The notes: generated by a model not told the origin, from the sequence alone. DNA of 64,000 nucleotides from Bifidobacterium pullorum subsp. saeculare (GCF_016899725.1 NZ_JACLYU010000001.1:1-64000), one strand, 5' to 3'. Shown: positions 39,868-48,963, numbered from the stretch's first letter. Program-made: numbers and translations.

Positions 39868-41168
39868 CAGGCGCGGCCCTCCCGCATCGCGGCAAGGCGC
39901 AGCAGCAGCCGTTCGGCCACCTCGCGCTTGCCCATGAGCTGCCAACGCTCCGCATGGGGCTTGTCCGGCGCGTCGCCGGGCGTGAGCACGGTGACCGCGT
40001 TGGTGTCGGTGCCGAAGCCCGCCCCCGGCTCCCTGAGGTCGTTGGCCACGAGCATGTCGCACCGCTTGGCGGCGAGCTTCGCCGCGGCGTTGGCCTCGAG
40101 GTCGCGCGTCTCCATCGCGAAGCCGCACAGCGTCTGCGAACCGTTCGCGCGCCGGTGCGCCCCCGCCCAGGCGAGGATGTCCGGGTTGGCGACCAGGCGC
40201 AGTTCGATGGCGTCGCGGCCATGCTTCTTGATCTTGTCCGGCTCCACCTCGGCCACGCGGAAGTCGCCCACCGCGGCGGCCATCACCGTCACGTCGGCGC
40301 CGGGGAACGCGTCCCGCACCGCGTCGAACATCTCCTGCGCGGTGGTCACGCGCACCAGGTCCACGCCCTCGGGGGCCGGCAGCGCCACCGGGCCGGAGAC
40401 GAGGACGACGCGCGCGCCCAGGTCGCGCGCGGCCTCGGCGATGGCGTAGCCCATCTTGCCGGTCGAATGGTTGGTCAGATAGCGCACCGGGTCCAACGGT
40501 TCCTGCGTCGGTCCCGCCGTCACCAGCACCTCGAGGCCGGCCAGCGGGCGGACGCCGTCTCGCGGCCGGTCCGGCCCGGCCTGCCCGGCCTCGCCGGCCA
40601 GCAGGGCGGCGACGGCGGCCTCGATGCCCCCGGGCTCCTCCATGCGGCCGCGGCCGGTGTCGCCGCAGGCCAGCGTCCCGGACTCCGGTTCGACGATGGT
40701 CCAGCCGAGCCGGCGGCAGGTCTCCAGATTGCGCTGGGTGACCGGATTGGCGTACATATGGGTGTTCATCGCCAGGCACAGCACCTTCGGACCCTGGTCG
40801 TAGGCGAGGATCGTGGCGGCCAACGCGTCGTCGCCCAGCCCCGCGGCGATGCGGGCGATGGCGTCGGCGCTCGCCGGCGCGACGACGATGATATCGGCCC
40901 AGGCGGCGTCGGTCACATGGTTGATGGCGAGGCTGGCGGCGCCGTCGGCCACATCGCCGGCCAGGTCGGCGGCGGTGGGGGAGGGGAACATCGCGCCGCG
41001 CACGGGGGCGTGCGTCAGGGAGGCGAAGGTGAGCGGGGCGACGAATCGGGTGGCGGCATCCGTCATCACGACGCGGACCTCATGGCCCTGCTTCGTCCAG
41101 TCGGATGCGAGATGGGCGGCTTTGAACGCGGCGATGCTGCCGGTCACGCCCAGAAGGATGTGCGCCAT
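39867..41168 (-). CDS. coaBC: bifunctional phosphopantothenoylcysteine decarboxylase / phosphopantothenate-cysteine ligase
   Basis: The product is 433 residues. CoaC is the N-terminal flavoprotein (about 1-190): LLGVTGSIAAFKAAHLASDW, then the PASADAIARIAAGLGDD loop and CLAMNTHMYANPVTQRNL. CoaB is C-terminal (about 215-430): VLVTAGPTQEPLDPVRYLTN, HSTGKMGYAIAEAARDLGA and the KIKKHG motif. Together they convert phosphopantothenate to 4'-phosphopantetheine. It heads the CoA operon, whose next gene is the kinase of the preceding step. A -10 box lies at 41221-41226 and gives a leader of about 45 bases. Confidence 0.92.
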   Translation of the reverse strand: MAHILLGVTGSIAAFKAAHLASDWTKQGHEVRVVMTDAATRFVAPLTFASLTHAPVRGAMFPSPTAADLAGDVADGAASLAINHVTDAAWADIIVVAPASADAIARIAAGLGDDALAATILAYDQGPKVLCLAMNTHMYANPVTQRNLETCRRLGWTIVEPESGTLACGDTGRGRMEEPGGIEAAVAALLAGEAGQAGPDRPRDGVRPLAGLEVLVTAGPTQEPLDPVRYLTNHSTGKMGYAIAEAARDLGARVVLVSGPVALPAPEGVDLVRVTTAQEMFDAVRDAFPGADVTVMAAAVGDFRVAEVEPDKIKKHGRDAIELRLVANPDILAWAGAHRRANGSQTLCGFAMETRDLEANAAAKLAAKRCDMLVANDLREPGAGFGTDTNAVTVLTPGDAPDKPHAERWQLMGKREVAERLLLRLAAMREGRA

Positions 41169-41220
41169 GCTGGTCTCTCCCTGTCGCGGTCGTCGCGGGC
41201 CCTCCGTCGACGCCTCCCCA

Positions 41221-41226
41221 AGTATA
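41221..41226 (-). promoter_or_regulatory. -10 box TATACT of the CoA operon
   Basis: On the minus strand TATACT lies about 52 bases before the coaBC start. Confidence 0.5.
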
Positions 41227-41292
41227 GGGCCGGGCCATGGCCCCGCCGGTTGGCGTGCCATGGTTTCCACGGGCGCCGGGCATGGGCGCGCG

Positions 41293-41298
41293 TAGAAT
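41293..41298 (+). promoter_or_regulatory. -10 box TAGAAT of the oligopeptide operon, followed by a repeated leader
   Basis: TAGAAT should start a leader of about 107 bases. In it, a GCGCGCGAC element followed by CCCGGCACGGGCG occurs twice (near 41302-41331 and 41345-41370). Confidence 0.45.
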
Positions 41299-41411
41299 GA
41301 GGCGCGCGACGGTCGACCCGGCACGGGCGGCCAGTCGGCGCTCAGGCGCGCGACCCGGCACGGGCGCGCAGCGGCACGCGCACACCCATAACCGAACATC
41401 GGGGAACCACC

Positions 41412-43088
41412 ATGTCTAAGGCCCTTGGTGCGCACGGGACACCCGGCGCAACCACATCATCCGGGATGACAGGCACCGCACCCACCGACCCGTTCGCCGG
41501 CACCGACGCGACGCTCAACGCGCGCGTCCGCCGTCGCCGCCGGTCGGGATGGGCGCGCACGCTGGGCGTCGCTATCCTCGCGGCCGCCATCGCGTTCGCC
41601 GCGGGCTTCGCCGTCGGGCGCACCGGACCCGGCGGAACCGCGCCGGAGCATGCTGGCACGGCGGCGGACACCGTTGTCGTGGGACTCAAGCTCGCGCCCG
41701 TCAACCTCGACATCCGCCGGCAATCCGGCAACGCCGTCATGCAGCTGCTCATCGGCAACGTGTACGAGGGACTCGTCGGCCGTGACTCGCACAACCGCGT
41801 CGTGCCCGCCATCGCCGACAGCTGGGACATCGCCAAGGACGGCCTGGCCTACACCTTCCACCTGCGGCAGGGGCTCACGTTCTCCAACGGGGACGTGCTC
41901 GACGCCACGGACGTGGTGTGGAGCATCCGGCAGATGATCGAACGGCAATACTACGACTACGAGCAGCTCGACGGCGTCACCGGCGTCGAAGCGCTCGACG
42001 ACCACACCGTGCGCCTCACCCTGGACACGCCCAACGCGAACCTGCTGTGGTATCTGTCCGCCCGGCCCGGCCTCGTGTTCGACCAGGACGCGCACTACGA
42101 CCCCAAAACCCAGGCCGTGGGCTCCGGACCATACCTGGTGAGCGACTTCGTGCCCAACGATTCGGTCACGCTGACCGCCAACCCGAACTACACCGGGCGC
42201 AACCCTGCGAAAACGCACACCGTCGTGGTGCGCTACCTGACGGATGCGAACGCCGCGGTCAACGCGCTCACCTCCGGCGCCGTGCAGGTGCTCTCCCCGA
42301 TTGACGAACAGCTGGCCGCGCCGCTCAAGAACGATCCGGCGTACACGATCCGCGCCGGCAACGGCTCCGACAAATACGTGCTCGCGATGAACAACCGGCG
42401 CGCTCCGTTCACCGACAAGCGCGTGCGCCAGGCCATCCGCTACGCGATCGACCATAAGCAGATCATCGCCGCGCGCGGCGGCGCCGACCAGCCGCTCGGC
42501 GGGCCCATCCCCGCCGTGGACCCCGGCTACCGCGATCTGACCGGGCTGTACCCGCATGACGTGGCGAAGGCGCAGGAGCTCATGCGCCAGGCCGGCTACG
42601 GGCCCGACCACCATCTGACCACCACGCTCACCTACGCCAACACCTACGGCACCGAGCTGGGCGACCAGCTGCGCTCGCAGCTGGCGGCCATCTGGATCGA
42701 CCTGAAGATCGATTACGTGGAGTTCTCCACCTGGCTGACCGACGTGCATCAGAACGCCGACTACGACCTGTCGCTCGTGGACCATGCGGAAAGCCATGAC
42801 TTCGAGCAGTGGGCCGACCCCACGTACTACTACGGCTACGACAATCCGCGCGTGCAGGAGCTCTACCGCAAGGCCATGGCCGCCACCGACGAGAAGACCA
42901 CGGACCGGCTGCTCGCCCAGGCGGCCCGGCAGGTGTCCGAGGACGCGGCGGCCGACTGGCTGTTCGCCTACCGCGTGACCACCGCCACCGCCCAAGGGGT
43001 GAGCGGGTTCGCCGCGGACCTGAGCCAGAGCTTCATGCCGCTGTGGAACCTCACCTACGTCCGGCCCGCGGAAGGGGGAGCGGCATGA
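41412..43088 (+). CDS. oligopeptide ABC transporter substrate-binding protein, membrane-anchored
   Basis: The product is 558 residues. It is an SBP_bac_5 protein with the family signature at about 95-190: DTVVVGLKLAPVNLDIRRQS, VMQLLIGNVYEGLVG, DGLAYTFHLRQGLTFSNGD. The N-terminus is unusual: instead of a lipobox it has a basic stretch (RVRRRRRSGWA) and one hydrophobic helix (about 50-68), so it is probably held by an uncleaved anchor. It opens a complete five-gene operon whose genes overlap or touch. Peptides are the likely cargo, though metals or sugars occur in this family. Confidence 0.88.
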   Translation: MSKALGAHGTPGATTSSGMTGTAPTDPFAGTDATLNARVRRRRRSGWARTLGVAILAAAIAFAAGFAVGRTGPGGTAPEHAGTAADTVVVGLKLAPVNLDIRRQSGNAVMQLLIGNVYEGLVGRDSHNRVVPAIADSWDIAKDGLAYTFHLRQGLTFSNGDVLDATDVVWSIRQMIERQYYDYEQLDGVTGVEALDDHTVRLTLDTPNANLLWYLSARPGLVFDQDAHYDPKTQAVGSGPYLVSDFVPNDSVTLTANPNYTGRNPAKTHTVVVRYLTDANAAVNALTSGAVQVLSPIDEQLAAPLKNDPAYTIRAGNGSDKYVLAMNNRRAPFTDKRVRQAIRYAIDHKQIIAARGGADQPLGGPIPAVDPGYRDLTGLYPHDVAKAQELMRQAGYGPDHHLTTTLTYANTYGTELGDQLRSQLAAIWIDLKIDYVEFSTWLTDVHQNADYDLSLVDHAESHDFEQWADPTYYYGYDNPRVQELYRKAMAATDEKTTDRLLAQAARQVSEDAAADWLFAYRVTTATAQGVSGFAADLSQSFMPLWNLTYVRPAEGGAA

Positions 43089-44062
43089 GGTTCCTGGCAC
43101 AACGGTTGATGCTGTTCGTGGCCGCGCTGTTCGCCCTGTCCGTGCTCGTGTTCGCCGCGCTGCGCATCCTGCCCGGCGACGTGGCCGCCGTGATGGCCGG
43201 CATGAACGCCACCGCCGGGCAGGTCGCGCGCCTGCGCACCGAGCTCGGGCTCGACCGTCCGCTGGCCGCGCAGTACGGCGACTGGCTGGCCGCGCTGCTC
43301 CACGGCGACCTCGGGGTCTCCGCGTTCACCGGGCGGTCGGTCACCGCCGAGGTGGCGCAGCGCGCGCAGGTGACGTTCCCGCTCATCGGCATGACCATGG
43401 CGCTGGCGCTGACGGCCGGCATTCCACTGGGATGCGCGGCGGCGCTGGCCCGCCGGCCCGCGGTGCGCGGCGCGTTCCGCCTGGTCGCGATCGTGGCCGG
43501 CGCGGTGCCCGCGCTGTGGAGCGGACTGCTGCTCATCCTGCTGTTCGCCCGCGGCTCCGGACTGGTGGGCTTGTTCCCCTCACAGGGCTTCCCGATGGGC
43601 GGATGGCGCCAGCCCGGCGCCGCGTTCGCCTCGCTGACGCTGCCCGCCGTGGCCAGCGGGCTCATCGTGGCCGCCTCGCTGATGCGGCACACGCGCTCCG
43701 CCCTGGGCGAGCAGCTCGAGGGCGGCGCCGTCGCCATGGGCATGGCCTGCGGCATGACGCGCACCGAGGCCGCGCTGCGCATCGGACTGCGGCTGGCCAC
43801 CCCGCAGCTCGTCTCCGTGGCCGGGCTCACGCTGGCGCAGATGGTGACCAGCGTGATGGTGGTGGAGAACCTGTTCGCGCTGCCCGGCATCGGCGCGATG
43901 CTCGTGACCGACGTGGGCAACCGCGACCTCATCGCCGTGCAGAGCGAACTGTTCCTGCTTGCCGCGTTCTTCCTGCTCGTCGGGCTGCTGGTCGACCTGG
44001 CGCACCATGCGCTCGACCCGCGGCTGGCGGCCGGAGCGGATCGGGAAGGAGGCCGCGCATGA
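43085..44062 (+). CDS. oligopeptide ABC transporter permease (DppB/OppB type)
   Basis: The product is 325 residues with about six helices. It opens MRFLAQRLMLFVAALFALSV, the typical DppB start, and carries LRTELGLDRPLAAQYGDWL and the EAA-like loop HTRSALGEQLEGGAVAMGM. The ATG overlaps the binding-protein stop by four bases (ATGA). Confidence 0.9.
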   Translation: MRFLAQRLMLFVAALFALSVLVFAALRILPGDVAAVMAGMNATAGQVARLRTELGLDRPLAAQYGDWLAALLHGDLGVSAFTGRSVTAEVAQRAQVTFPLIGMTMALALTAGIPLGCAAALARRPAVRGAFRLVAIVAGAVPALWSGLLLILLFARGSGLVGLFPSQGFPMGGWRQPGAAFASLTLPAVASGLIVAASLMRHTRSALGEQLEGGAVAMGMACGMTRTEAALRIGLRLATPQLVSVAGLTLAQMVTSVMVVENLFALPGIGAMLVTDVGNRDLIAVQSELFLLAAFFLLVGLLVDLAHHALDPRLAAGADREGGRA

Positions 44063-45036
44063 TTGGGACATCGAAGCGGCGCGGATCCGCCGTGCGTGGT
44101 GGCCCTGCCGTGTGTGGTGGCCGTGCCGCGCGTGCCGCAGGCGCCGCGGGCCGGACGCTCTACGCGGTGTGGTCGCGGGGCGGCGGCCGGGCGGCCCTGA
44201 TCGTGATCGGCGTGTGGACGGCCGTCGCGCTGGTCTCGCTGGTGTGGACGCCATGGCCGCTGCTGGCCACCGACGGCTACCACACCTGGCAGGCGCCCTC
44301 GCCCGCGCACCCGTTGGGCACGGACGGCACCGGCGCCGACGTGCTGAGCTGGCTCATGGCCGGCGCCGCCACCGACCTGGCGATCGCCCTGCTCGTGGCG
44401 CTTGTCGCCGCCGTGTGGGGCACGCTGCTCATCGCCGCGATGGTGTCGCGGCACGGGGCGCTCGCAGGCACGGCCGTCGTGGCGGTGGACGCGCTCATCT
44501 CCATCCCCACGGTGCTGCTGGCGTTGATCCTCGCCGTGCCGTTGGGCGCCAGCGTCGCCGTGGTGGTGTGTGCCTGTGGTTTCGCGTACGGACTCAACCT
44601 GGCGCGCATCGCACGCCCCGCCGCCCTGCTGGCGGCGCGCTCCGCCTATGTGGAGTCGGCGCTGGCGAACGGCGCCTCCGGCATGGGCGTGCTTATACGG
44701 CATATCCTGCCCAACAGTCTGCCGGTGATCGCCGTGCAGCTATCGATGTCGGCCGGCACGGCGCTGCTGGCCGAGGCCGGACTCACCTACCTGGGCGTCG
44801 GTGTGCCCAGCGGCGTGCCCAGCTGGGGGCATTCGCTGACCACCTCGGTCCGCTTCGTCACCGTGTATCCGGCGGCCGTGCTGTGGCCCGGCCTGGTCGT
44901 CACCGTCGCCGTCGTGGCGTTGAACCTGCTCGGCGACGCGCTGCGTGACGCGACCGACCCGGCGGCCGTCGGCTCCGCGCCGCCGGCCGATGCCGTGGAA
45001 CCGGACGGGACCGGGGAGGTGCGCGATGGGCGTTGA
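44059..45036 (+). CDS. oligopeptide ABC transporter permease (DppC/OppC type)
   Basis: The product is 325 residues. The family motif HPLGTDGTGADVLSWLMAG and the docking loop RSAYVESALANGASGMGVLI are present, with about six helices. The ATG at 44059 overlaps the upstream stop by four bases. The first 35 residues are a Gly/Ala/Arg-rich tail without homology. The 3' end overlaps the next gene by 11 bases. Confidence 0.9.
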   Translation: MIGTSKRRGSAVRGGPAVCGGRAARAAGAAGRTLYAVWSRGGGRAALIVIGVWTAVALVSLVWTPWPLLATDGYHTWQAPSPAHPLGTDGTGADVLSWLMAGAATDLAIALLVALVAAVWGTLLIAAMVSRHGALAGTAVVAVDALISIPTVLLALILAVPLGASVAVVVCACGFAYGLNLARIARPAALLAARSAYVESALANGASGMGVLIRHILPNSLPVIAVQLSMSAGTALLAEAGLTYLGVGVPSGVPSWGHSLTTSVRFVTVYPAAVLWPGLVVTVAVVALNLLGDALRDATDPAAVGSAPPADAVEPDGTGEVRDGR

Positions 45037-45958
45037 GGTGAGGAACCTGCGGATCACGCTGGGCAACGCGCCGATTGTGCGCGGCGTGGACTTCTCGATT
45101 GGCCAGGGGGGGCGTGTCGGCCTCATCGGGCCCTCCGGCTCCGGCAAATCGATGATCGCCAAGGCGCTGCTGGGACTGTTGCCATCAGGTGCGCGCGTTG
45201 CCGGCGGCATTGCGATGGAAGGTGTGATCCTCGCCGGTTCGTCTGCGGACTGGACGACAGGCGGCGGGCATGCCGACGGCAGCAGCGATCATCCGGTTCC
45301 GACGCTGGCGGACGATGACGACGGCCTGCTGCTGGCCCCGGGCTACGCGGTGTCCGACCGATGGATGGCCGGCCTGCGCGGACGGTACGTGGGCACGGTG
45401 TTCCAGAACCCGGCGGCCGCGCTGAACCCGACGGCCACGGTCGGCCAGCAGGTGGCGCTGCCCTTGAAGCGCCACTTCCGGCTGAGCCGCGCGGAACGAC
45501 GCGAACGGGTGGAACGCATGCTCGCCAAGGTGGGGCTGGACCCGGCTGACGTGATGCGCCGGTATCCGGGGCAGCTGTCTGGCGGCCAGCAGCAGCGCGT
45601 CGGCATCGCCACCGCGCTGGTCGCCGCGCCGCGTCTCATCATCGCGGACGAGCCGACCACCGCGCTCGACGCGGTGACCCAACGGCAGATCGTGGACCTG
45701 CTCGTCTCATTGGTGGACGATGCCGGCGCCTCGCTGCTGTTCATCACCCACGATTTCTCCGTGCTCGCCCGCGCCACCACCCGCTGTCTGGTGCTCGACC
45801 GGGGCCGCGTGGTCGAATCCGGGCCCACCGCGCGCCTGCTCGCCGAGCCGCGGGAGCCGCTGACCCGGCGGCTCGTCACCGCGGCACGCACGCTCACGCT
45901 GGGCGCCTCGCCCGGCGGCATGGACGATACGACGGACTTCGGAGGAGGTGCGGCATGA
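45026..45958 (+). CDS. oligopeptide ABC transporter ATPase (DppD type)
   Basis: The product is 310 residues. Walker A is [16 protein letters not shown], the Q-loop is VFQNPAAALNPTATVGQQ, the signature is [16 protein letters not shown], Walker B is LIIADEPTTALD and the H-loop is LFITHDFSV. An Asp/Gly-rich insert (about 65-105) between Walker A and the Q-loop is longer than in most relatives. A GGGGAGGTG site lies just before the ATG at 45026, inside the preceding gene. Confidence 0.9.
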   Translation: MGVEVRNLRITLGNAPIVRGVDFSIGQGGRVGLIGPSGSGKSMIAKALLGLLPSGARVAGGIAMEGVILAGSSADWTTGGGHADGSSDHPVPTLADDDDGLLLAPGYAVSDRWMAGLRGRYVGTVFQNPAAALNPTATVGQQVALPLKRHFRLSRAERRERVERMLAKVGLDPADVMRRYPGQLSGGQQQRVGIATALVAAPRLIIADEPTTALDAVTQRQIVDLLVSLVDDAGASLLFITHDFSVLARATTRCLVLDRGRVVESGPTARLLAEPREPLTRRLVTAARTLTLGASPGGMDDTTDFGGGAA

Positions 45959-46800
45959 CCGCGCGGGAACAGGTGGGCGGAACCCCATCGACCACATCGG
46001 CTGACGGCGGCGTGCTGCTTTCGGCCCGCGGCATCGTCCGAGGCTTCGGACGGGGTCGCGGACGCGCCGAGGTGCTGCACGGCGTGGACTGCGACGTGCG
46101 CGCGGGGGAGTGCCTGGCCATCATCGGCGGTTCCGGCTCCGGCAAATCCACGTTGACGCGCATCCTGGCCGGATTGGACGCGGCCGACGCGGGCGAGGTG
46201 ACGTACCGCGGCATGCCGGTGCGCCGGCGGCAGCCCGGACTCCGGGCGCTGCGTCGCGACTGCGGTCTGGTGTTCCAGGATCCGCACGGTTCGCTCGACC
46301 CGCGTTGGACGGTGGGCCGTTCGGTGGCCGAGCCGCTGGAGCTACGCCGACGGAACAGGGTGGAAGGGGATGACGGGGATGCCCGGGATGGCGGCGATCT
46401 GACCGGCCGTGTCGCGCATGCGCTGCAAACCGTGGGACTTGACCCGGACGTGTTCCTGACGCGGATTCCCCGCGACCTGTCCGGCGGGCAGGCGCAGCGG
46501 GTCGCCATCGCGCGCGCGATCGTGGCCAATCCACGCATCGTGTTCGCCGACGAGCCGATGAGCGCCATCGACACGGCCGCACGGCTGCGGATCCTGGACG
46601 CCTTCGCCGCCATCCGCGCGGCCCGGCCGGAGATGGCATTGGTGATGGTTTCACACGACCTGGGCGTGGTGCAGCATCTAGCCGACCGCATCCTCGTGCT
46701 CCAAGAGGGCCGGGTTACGGAAACCGGCGCCATCGCGCAGGTGCTGCGCCATCCGCAGACCGCCTACACCCGCTCCCTCATCGACGCCGCCTCGCTGTAG
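45955..46800 (+). CDS. oligopeptide ABC transporter ATPase (DppF type)
   Basis: The product is 281 residues. Walker A is [16 protein letters not shown], the Q-loop is VFQDPHGSLDPRWTVG, the signature is [16 protein letters not shown], Walker B is IVFADEPMSAID and the H-loop is VMVSHDLGV. The ATG overlaps the previous stop (ATGA). It ends the operon; the sequence behind it is the tail of an unrelated regulator gene rather than a normal intergenic region. Confidence 0.9.
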   Translation: MTAREQVGGTPSTTSADGGVLLSARGIVRGFGRGRGRAEVLHGVDCDVRAGECLAIIGGSGSGKSTLTRILAGLDAADAGEVTYRGMPVRRRQPGLRALRRDCGLVFQDPHGSLDPRWTVGRSVAEPLELRRRNRVEGDDGDARDGGDLTGRVAHALQTVGLDPDVFLTRIPRDLSGGQAQRVAIARAIVANPRIVFADEPMSAIDTAARLRILDAFAAIRAARPEMALVMVSHDLGVVQHLADRILVLQEGRVTETGAIAQVLRHPQTAYTRSLIDAASL

Positions 46801-46816
46801 TCTGGTCATACGGGGC

Positions 46817-46915
46817 GTGCTGCCCACCGGGGGGGGGCTCATCGCCGAGGCCAAGCGGTTGGGCATCGGCCGCGGCGAACGCATCGCACTCGTCGAGAAG
46901 GGATACCAGTCATGA
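46817..46915 (+). pseudogene. C-terminal remnant of a GntR (YtrA-type) regulator
   Basis: An open frame ends GLIAEAKRLGIGRGERIALV and EKGYQS before a TGA at 46913-46915. This is the pattern of the final helices of short GntR regulators that sit in front of YtrB-type ABC ATPases. The stop overlaps the ATPase start (ATGA), which is the coupling expected for an original regulator-ATPase pair. Only about 26 recognisable codons remain; the rest is replaced by the dppF-type gene's end, with a run of nine G (46829-46837) at the join. A deletion or rearrangement is the simplest explanation. Confidence 0.5.
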
Positions 46916-47685
46916 GCCCGACCACTCCTCCCACAGGGCTGGCGGTCGCCGGCGTCGTCAAAACGTACGCCGGCGCCGCCGCCCTGGGGCCCATCGACCT
47001 CATGTTGCGGCCAGGCGTCATCTACGGGCTGTTCGGGCGCAACGGCGCCGGCAAATCCACACTGCTGGGCTGCTTGGCCGGCCGGCTCCTGCCGGACCGG
47101 GGCACCATGAGTCTCGACGGCGTGGACCTGCGCGCCAGCGAGGACGCCCAGTCTCGTGTGTATCTGGTCAACGACACGCTGCCGTTCCTCGTCGCCACTT
47201 CGATTCGGTCGTTCTTCCGCAACGAGGAACGCTTCGCCGGCGGCTTCGACTGGGGATTTGCCACACGCATGCTCATGGAGGCGGGCATCGACCCGGCCTC
47301 GCGATTCCACCAGCTGCCACTCGGCCGGCGCATGATGGTCCGGCTGGCCGCGGCGCTCGCAGTCCCTGCGGAGGTGCTGCTGCTGGACGAGCCGATGCTC
47401 GGGCTGGACGCCGTCAATCGCAGCCTGTTCCACCGGCTGGTGCTGGAAGCGGTCGCTGAACGCCCGCGGACCATCGTGATGGCCACGCATCTCATCGACG
47501 AGGTCGCCCCGGTGATCGAGCGCGCCATCGTCCTCGACCACGGGCGGGTGGCGGACGAATGCGCCGTGGACTCCGTCGACCGCGGCAGCCTGCGGCTCCA
47601 GGACCACGTGGTCCGGCTCATGGCGGGCGGCGTCGCAACGACGCCTGAGCCGGGTAATGCCGTTGCGTCGGATAAGGAGGGGTGA
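46912..47685 (+). CDS. ABC transporter ATP-binding protein (YtrB-like)
   Basis: The product is 257 residues. Walker A is GRNGAGKSTLLGCLAG, Walker B is VLLLDEPMLGLDAV and the H-loop is MATHLIDEVA. The signature is degenerate: LPLGRRMMVRLAAALAV in place of LSGGQ. This is common in ATPases of the Ytr/CcmA-like group that drive small drug or cell-wall-stress exporters. It overlaps the regulator remnant and is followed by a membrane partner. With the regulator lost, expression may now depend on read-through from the peptide operon (inference). Confidence 0.85.
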   Translation: MSPTTPPTGLAVAGVVKTYAGAAALGPIDLMLRPGVIYGLFGRNGAGKSTLLGCLAGRLLPDRGTMSLDGVDLRASEDAQSRVYLVNDTLPFLVATSIRSFFRNEERFAGGFDWGFATRMLMEAGIDPASRFHQLPLGRRMMVRLAAALAVPAEVLLLDEPMLGLDAVNRSLFHRLVLEAVAERPRTIVMATHLIDEVAPVIERAIVLDHGRVADECAVDSVDRGSLRLQDHVVRLMAGGVATTPEPGNAVASDKEG

Positions 47686-47686
47686 C

Positions 47687-48589
47687 ATGGCGATTACAAC
47701 TACATCGGTTCATGCCCGCCTGATGCGCATGACGCTGCGCAAACACGGAGCGTGGCTGGCGTGCTGTGCCGTACTGCTGGCCATCGTGCTGGCGGTCAAC
47801 GCCAGCTACTGGTGGCAGCTGACCGATGGCGGCGCCACTCCCGCCACCAGCGGCACCCTGGAAGGATCGCTGGCTGTGATGCTGTTCCTGGCAGCGCTTG
47901 TCTGGCCGTGCCTCGGCTTCGGCACGCTCATCTGCCATGGCGTCTCCCGGCGCACCATCGTGCGCGAACAGACCGTGACCAACCTGGCGGTGGCGTGTGC
48001 CGCGGCGGTGGTGCTGTTCGCCGGCTGGCTGGTGACGACGAGCCTCGGTACACCGTTGACGCTGAGTCTGGCTGCCTCGCGGTTCCGGTACGCGTATTCC
48101 ACGGTGATGGCTCACGACGGCGGCATCTTCAGAGCCGATGTCGGCGTGCTGCCGCCATCCGTCGCCGCGGCGGCGCCGGAGGCGGGGCAGCCGCTGGCGA
48201 TGGGGGACTGCTACGTGTTCCTGGGCACGGTGGCGACGATGGTGGTCGTCGCGATGGCGGGACAGCTCATCGGCACCGTGCTTATGGTCGTATGGTCGCA
48301 CGGACACCGGCTGATGGCCGCGATCGGCGCAGTGGTGATGCTGGTCGCCGGCCTGGAACTGGGCGGTATGCGGTGGCAGCCGCAGCCGGGAGACGACAGT
48401 ATGGTCGGCTGGCTGGTCGACGCGGCGAAAGGCGGCGTATGGACGTCGCTGGACGGCATGCGGGCGGTGAGAACCGTGGTGTGGCTCCCGCTGGCGTACG
48501 CCGCGATGATCACCGTGGTGGCGGTCTGGGCGACGCACCGGCTGACCGACCGGTGCGAGGTGCCGCCGGATCGGGGCGGCATGTGCTGA
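47687..48589 (+). CDS. multi-pass membrane protein, partner of the preceding ABC ATPase
   Basis: The product is 300 residues. Hydrophobic segments are visible at about 20-40, 58-80, 100-122, 178-205, 212-232 and 265-285, consistent with an ABC-2-like permease. There is no sequence motif beyond this. GATAAGGAGG precedes the ATG at 47687, right after the ATPase stop. The pair probably exports a small hydrophobic compound or senses envelope stress; the substrate is unknown. Confidence 0.7.
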   Translation: MAITTTSVHARLMRMTLRKHGAWLACCAVLLAIVLAVNASYWWQLTDGGATPATSGTLEGSLAVMLFLAALVWPCLGFGTLICHGVSRRTIVREQTVTNLAVACAAAVVLFAGWLVTTSLGTPLTLSLAASRFRYAYSTVMAHDGGIFRADVGVLPPSVAAAAPEAGQPLAMGDCYVFLGTVATMVVVAMAGQLIGTVLMVVWSHGHRLMAAIGAVVMLVAGLELGGMRWQPQPGDDSMVGWLVDAAKGGVWTSLDGMRAVRTVVWLPLAYAAMITVVAVWATHRLTDRCEVPPDRGGMC

Positions 48590-48598
48590 ACCACGCGA

Positions 48599-48631
48599 CG
48601 GGAGCCGGACGAATCGAGCGCCCGGCTCCCG
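48599..48631 (+). terminator. hairpin terminator after the ABC pair
   Basis: CGGGAGCCGG (48599-48608) pairs with CCGGCTCCCG (48622-48631); TCTGTTTCGG follows. Confidence 0.65.
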
Positions 48632-48963
48632 TCTGTTTCGGCATATGGACAGGCGGATACGGATGGTCAGACCGCCTGCTACGGTGCTGAGCCATGCAGA
48701 AGCTCTCATGTTGTTGTCGCTGACCGACGCCACACGGCGCGCGGTTGACGACGCATAACTCGAGAGACGATCATCTTCGCCGATTCCGGTGGAATTCCAC
48801 GAATATGTGACCCCAGGGCATGCCGATGCATGGTTCGCATCCGCATCGCCGGGCTCCTTCCCTCGTCCTCTCTGGCAGGCGGCGCATCCCGTGTCCGTGC
48901 CTGGCGCATCCCTCCGCAGGCAGACCAGACCAACCGATACGCATCAGGCAAAGGAACCCGACC
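48632..48963 (+). other. long upstream region of the cbs-metB operon
   Basis: There is no gene here. A TTGACG (near 48744) with GATCAT 18 bases on is a weak promoter candidate, which would leave a leader of about 190 bases. GGCGCATCCC occurs twice (48881-48890 and 48903-48912). A GATGC/GCATC hairpin lies near 48821-48848. No known SAM, T-box or cobalamin riboswitch motif is recognised. Confidence 0.35.
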
